DNA from: DT-110 sp964342305
GTDB taxonomy: Bacteria > Bacteroidota > Bacteroidia > Chitinophagales > Saprospiraceae
Direction: 5' to 3'
Assembly (NCBI GenBank): GCA_964342305.1
Contig: CAYFGK010000003.1
Coordinates: 1-64,000 of the forward strand
DNA: 64,000 bases
The stretch's first letter is position 1. Every line of letters begins with the position of its first letter. Positions 61,107 to 64,000 of the stretch are shown here, piece by piece. Made by a program: the position numbers and the translations under genes. The notes under the pieces are model-generated. The model ran no database searches. It saw only the letters and a program-made list of their open reading frames with translations, and was not told the DNA's origin.

Positions 61107-61880
61107 ATGCTAACTCGTTTTTTCCTTTCGGAACGCAACATGATGATCGCCATTTTGATAAATGCGGTGATCATTTTTCTGCTGTATTTCCCCGGCTACC
61201 GGAATGATCCCGCTTTTGAAACGGTCGATCACCTGTTCATCCTTTTCTTCATCATTGAGGCGGTGGTGAAAATGCGTTACTATAAGGTCAGGGGCTATTT
61301 CAAAGACCCCTGGAACCGCTTTGATCTGACCATAGTATTGCTCAGTATCCCTTCGGTATTGGTCAATTTCATACCGATTCCCGATACGTCTCTGCTGATT
61401 ATCCTGCGTCTGTTCCGTCTGGTGCGATTGGTGCGTTTCATCCGGTTTATTCCTAACATGGGGCAGCTGATGTCGGGACTGGGCCGAGCACTGAAGGCCT
61501 CCGTATTTGTATTAGCAGCGGTTTTCTTTTTAAATTTTCTGTTGGCCATTTTCACCTGCCACATCTTCGGGCGGGTCGATCCGGAGCATTTCGGAGATCC
61601 GCTGATTGCATCCTATTCCATCTTTCAATTGTTTACGTTGGAGGGGTGGAATGAGATCCCGGCGGGAATCGTCGACGATCTACCATCGCCCCTTATGGTC
61701 TGGGGAACTCGCTTTTACTTTGGTCTTGTGGTACTGATTGGCGGAATATTCGGAATGTCGCTGGCCAACGCTGTATTCGTCGATGAAATGACTATCGACA
61801 ACAACCGGGAACTGGAAAGCAAGATTGACAAACTCCACGAAGAGATCTCCGATCTAAAGCGATTACTGGCCAATAAGTAG
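61107..61880 (+). CDS. One-repeat voltage-gated ion channel (BacNav-like)
   Basis: ATG at 61107 gives 257 residues with six membrane helices. S4 has arginines at every third position ('LRLFRLVRLVRFIRFIP'). The pore loop is 'FTLEGWNEIPAG', where NaChBac-type sodium channels have 'TLESWA', so it is a sodium-type filter with changes at two positions. The tail (about 220-257) is a likely coiled coil ('NRELESKIDKLHEEISDLKRLLANK') for tetramer assembly. Selectivity cannot be read with confidence. A TTG 33 nt earlier is a poor start. The gene is in the engB run, 40 bp after the acyltransferase stop. Confidence 0.88.
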   Translation: MLTRFFLSERNMMIAILINAVIIFLLYFPGYRNDPAFETVDHLFILFFIIEAVVKMRYYKVRGYFKDPWNRFDLTIVLLSIPSVLVNFIPIPDTSLLIILRLFRLVRLVRFIRFIPNMGQLMSGLGRALKASVFVLAAVFFLNFLLAIFTCHIFGRVDPEHFGDPLIASYSIFQLFTLEGWNEIPAGIVDDLPSPLMVWGTRFYFGLVVLIGGIFGMSLANAVFVDEMTIDNNRELESKIDKLHEEISDLKRLLANK

Positions 61881-61892
61881 GCTGCTGTTTCG

Positions 61893-61900
61893 TATGTTTG
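61893..61900 (+). promoter_or_regulatory. Candidate -7 promoter box TATGTTTG before the exonuclease gene
   Basis: Exact TAnnTTTG match. A start near 61907 would lie downstream of the TTG at 61898, supporting the GTG at 61931 as translation start of the next gene. Confidence 0.4.
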
Positions 61901-61930
61901 CAGACTCAGTTTGCACAAAAGCTACGACCC

Positions 61931-62473
61931 GTGAATTTTATTATCTACGACCTGGAAGCCACCTGCTGGCGGGGGCGACCCCCAAAGAAAGTTCAGGAAA
62001 TTATAGAAATCGGTGCCTTGCTGGTCAATGGATACGGAGAAGTAGAGGATGTCTTCAGTCGCTTCGTGCGCCCCGTTGTCAGTCCTAATTTATCCGCTTT
62101 TTGTGAAGAACTCACCAGCATTACCCAGGAGGATGTGGACCGGGCCGATACCTTTGACCGCGTAATCGAAGATTTCCAGGACTGGGGCCATATTCTCGAC
62201 GAGGATTACGTGCTCTGTTCCTGGGGCAGTTTCGATAAACGCCAGCTTATCAGCGACTGCGAACTACACGATCTCGAACCCGACTGGGCCAGGGAACACA
62301 TCAACCTGAAACGTCAGTATCAGGATATCAAGCGCCTTCGCAAACCTTCCGGTCTCCGACGCGCCGTCGAAAACGAAGGCTTTGAATTCACGGGCATCCA
62401 CCACCGCGCGATCGCCGATGCCGAAAACCTTACCAAGATCTTTACGAAGTACCTGGATATGTGGCAATACTAG
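61931..62473 (+). CDS. KapD/ERI-1-like 3'-5' exonuclease
   Basis: The GTG at 61931 is chosen as the start (180 residues, 'MNFIIYDLEATCWRG'), because homologues begin here and the TTG at 61898 overlaps a promoter box. The exonuclease core shows D-x-E ('YDLEATCW'), the ExoII Asp in 'LCSWGSFDKRQL' and ExoIII 'GIHHRAIADAENLTKIF'. These DEDDh enzymes trim RNA or DNA ends; related bacterial KapD-type proteins are poorly characterised. It stands between the channel gene and the convergent ychF gene. Confidence 0.88.
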   Translation: MNFIIYDLEATCWRGRPPKKVQEIIEIGALLVNGYGEVEDVFSRFVRPVVSPNLSAFCEELTSITQEDVDRADTFDRVIEDFQDWGHILDEDYVLCSWGSFDKRQLISDCELHDLEPDWAREHINLKRQYQDIKRLRKPSGLRRAVENEGFEFTGIHHRAIADAENLTKIFTKYLDMWQY

Positions 62474-62595
62474 TCAGGTTTGAGGTATGAGGTGTGGGGT
62501 TTGAGGTGGAGCGCTGATCCTCTGGATCGCGTCAAGGACAAGTCCACAATAAAACGGGGCACGATACTGAAATCTCTATCAGATATAAGTACTAA

Positions 62596-62662
62596 TCAGG
62601 TTATAGGTTTGAGGTTAGGTTAGAGGTGACCTCAAACCCCAAACCTCAAACCTATAACCTGA
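62596..62662. repeat. R3 long inverted repeat at the 3' end of ychF
   Basis: The two ends are a 21-bp perfect inverted repeat (starting TCAGGTTATAGG, ending CCTATAACCTGA), continuing imperfectly inward through GGTTAGAGGT / ACCTCAAACC. The last base is 1 bp from the ychF stop. A related R3 unit lies at 62475-62510. It could serve as a two-way transcription end between the convergent genes. Confidence 0.65.
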
Positions 62663-62663
62663 C

Positions 62664-63764
62664 TTATACATTGAACAGAAAGTGCATTACATCACCGTCC
62701 TCGACTATGTATTCCTTACCTTCCACCGACATTTTGCCGGCGGCTTTTACGCTGGCTTCGGAGCCGTGTTGAACGTAATCGTCGTAAGCAATCACCTCAG
62801 CCCGTATGAAGCCCTTCTCAAAATCCGAGTGGATCACGCCGGCGGCCTGGGGGGCTTTGGTGCCACGACGAATGGTCCAGGCGCGGACCTCTTTTTCTCC
62901 GGCCGTGAAGTAGGTGATCAAATCGAGTAGTTTGTAACTGGCGGAGATGAGATGATGGACACCGGGTTTTTCGAGGCCCATATCAGCCAGGAATTCCTGA
63001 CGTTCCTCTTTTGATTCCAATTCGGCAATATCGGCTTCGATGCCGGCACTGATGAGGATAACTCCGGCATCTTCGTTAGCGACGGCCTCCATGAATTTTT
63101 TGGTGTGTTCGTTCCCCTCGTGTACCGCATCCTCATCCACATTGCATACGTAGAGGATGGGTTTATTGGTTAGAAGGAGCATATCATCGAGCAGCTCCTG
63201 ATCCTCCTCTTTGTCCAATTCCAGGGTACGGGCAGGTTTGTCTTCTTCGAGGTGGGCTTTGATCAGCTCGGCGGTATCGACCAGACGCAGTACCTCTTTA
63301 TCACCTGATTTGGAGTTCTTGCGCAGTTTGTCGAGTCGCTTCTCAACGGTATCCAGATCTTTGAGGATCAGCTCGGTGTCGATGATTTCCTTGTCGCGAA
63401 CGGGGTTTACACTGCCATCTACGTGAACGACATTATCATTCTCAAAACAACGCACCACGTGGATGATGGCGTCTACTTCCCGTATATTGGCCAGGAATTG
63501 GTTGCCCAGTCCTTCTCCCTGGCTGGCTCCCTTGATCAGTCCGGCAATATCGACGATCTCGACGGTGGTAGGGATAACTTTTTGGGGATTAACCAGTTCC
63601 TCCAGCTTGTCGAGCCGTTGATCGGGAACGGTGATGACCCCGACGTTGGGGTCTTTGGTGGCAAACGGATAATTGGCCGCCAGTGCTTTAGCCGATGTCA
63701 GCGCATTAAAAAGCGTAGATTTTCCGACATTGGGGAGTCCCACAATACCACATCGTAAACCCAT
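62664..63764 (-). CDS. ychF: Ribosome-binding ATPase/GTPase YchF
   Basis: The 366-residue protein has the usual length and order: G domain ('VGLPNVGKSTLFNALT', 8-23; 'IVDIAGLIKGASQGEGLGNQFLANIREVDAIIHVVRCF'; G4 about 205 as 'LYVCNVDED'), an inserted helical coiled-coil (about 130-200), and a C-terminal TGS domain with 'YFTAGEKEVRAWTIRRGTKAPQAAGVIHSDFEKGFIRAEVI'. It is a conserved ribosome-associated ATPase. A palindrome lies 1 bp downstream of the stop and may end transcription. Confidence 0.96.
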   Translation of the reverse strand: MGLRCGIVGLPNVGKSTLFNALTSAKALAANYPFATKDPNVGVITVPDQRLDKLEELVNPQKVIPTTVEIVDIAGLIKGASQGEGLGNQFLANIREVDAIIHVVRCFENDNVVHVDGSVNPVRDKEIIDTELILKDLDTVEKRLDKLRKNSKSGDKEVLRLVDTAELIKAHLEEDKPARTLELDKEEDQELLDDMLLLTNKPILYVCNVDEDAVHEGNEHTKKFMEAVANEDAGVILISAGIEADIAELESKEERQEFLADMGLEKPGVHHLISASYKLLDLITYFTAGEKEVRAWTIRRGTKAPQAAGVIHSDFEKGFIRAEVIAYDDYVQHGSEASVKAAGKMSVEGKEYIVEDGDVMHFLFNV

Positions 63765-63887
63765 AGGACAGTAAGTTGTATCTTTTATGAATCAACGGCC
63801 ACAGGCCGCTGGAATGCGGCGCAAATATAGACCGAATTACTTGTAATACCAATACCGTAACCAGTAGCCCTGGCTGAAATCATTTCC

Positions 63888-64000
63888 ATGAATTTTTTAG
63901 CACATTTATCCCTGTCCTGTGGCTCCGAAGAGCGTCTGATCGGCAACTTTCTGGCCGATTTTTTGCGGAAGCACGAACAAGACGCCATGCCCCCGGCCTA
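63888..64000 (+). CDS. AcpH-like acyl carrier protein phosphodiesterase (3' truncated)
   Basis: The 37 visible residues, 'MNFLAHLSLSCGSEERLIG' followed by 'NFLADFLRKHEQD', match the N-terminus of AcpH/DUF479 proteins, whose usual start is 'MNFLAHL.LS...'. They cleave the phosphopantetheine arm from acyl carrier protein. The gene runs off the window. It is divergent from ychF with 123 bp between, in which no further feature is seen. Confidence 0.75.
   Translation, partial: MNFLAHLSLSCGSEERLIGNFLADFLRKHEQDAMPPA

Overview
The window looks like chromosome of a Bacteroidota bacterium, most likely from the Saprospiria (Lewinella-like). The reasons are type IX secretion C-terminal sorting domains (1-188, 499-2022, 51640-53085), an Oar-like TonB-dependent receptor, TAnnTTTG-type promoter boxes, few Shine-Dalgarno sequences, and TamB with many small outer-membrane barrels. 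The taxon is inferred from protein style; no rRNA or tRNA gene was seen.

Layout. 1-3253: two secreted proteins (T9SS type A and B) and an unrecognised, possibly kinase-like protein. 3455-18281: an acetate / short-chain acid assimilation region. It holds a PrpE-like acyl-CoA synthetase, Acs, a receiver-only response regulator, a symporter-histidine kinase hybrid with a small membrane partner, an ActP-like symporter with its DUF4212 small subunit, an outer-membrane porin and a cysteine-free ArsR regulator. Divergent from these are a cNMP/CBS/DUF294 protein and a DEDDh exonuclease. Four A/T-rich inverted repeats with a 4-nt spacer lie upstream of acs, DUF4212, the porin and arsR and may be ArsR operators. 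18361-25344: DUF3298 lipoprotein, GT39 glycosyltransferase, serine hydrolase, DoxX-lipoprotein fusion and S41 peptidase. 26046-29408: Oar-like receptor. 30096-33656: GDPD, patatin and GlpD (lipid and glycerol-phosphate turnover). 34027-42614: LysM protein, LuxR-type regulator, methyltransferase, DUF4230, DinB, FolP, a SPOR-like membrane protein and a YheT hydrolase. 42674-47536: TamB. 49261-51322: ECF sigma, anti-sigma and secreted DUF4097-like trio. 51640-58603: surface proteins and beta-barrels. 58705-64000: EngB, GPAT-like acyltransferase, a one-repeat ion channel, a KapD-like exonuclease, YchF and the start of an AcpH-like gene.

The least expected content is non-coding. (1) A family of roughly 160-215 bp hairpin-rich intergenic elements (six copies) has the hallmarks of a MITE. 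Four copies have perfect 7-bp flanking duplications, and one copy sits inside a tandemly duplicated unit whose sister unit preserves the empty site. (2) The 13-mer TTTGGCGAAAGCC occurs eight times, in both orientations, in intergenic DNA and in four different readings within genes, so it appears to be selected as DNA. (3) A candidate structured RNA of about 260 nt with its own promoter box and terminator lies at 48836-49098. (4) Two further dispersed repeat families occur between genes.
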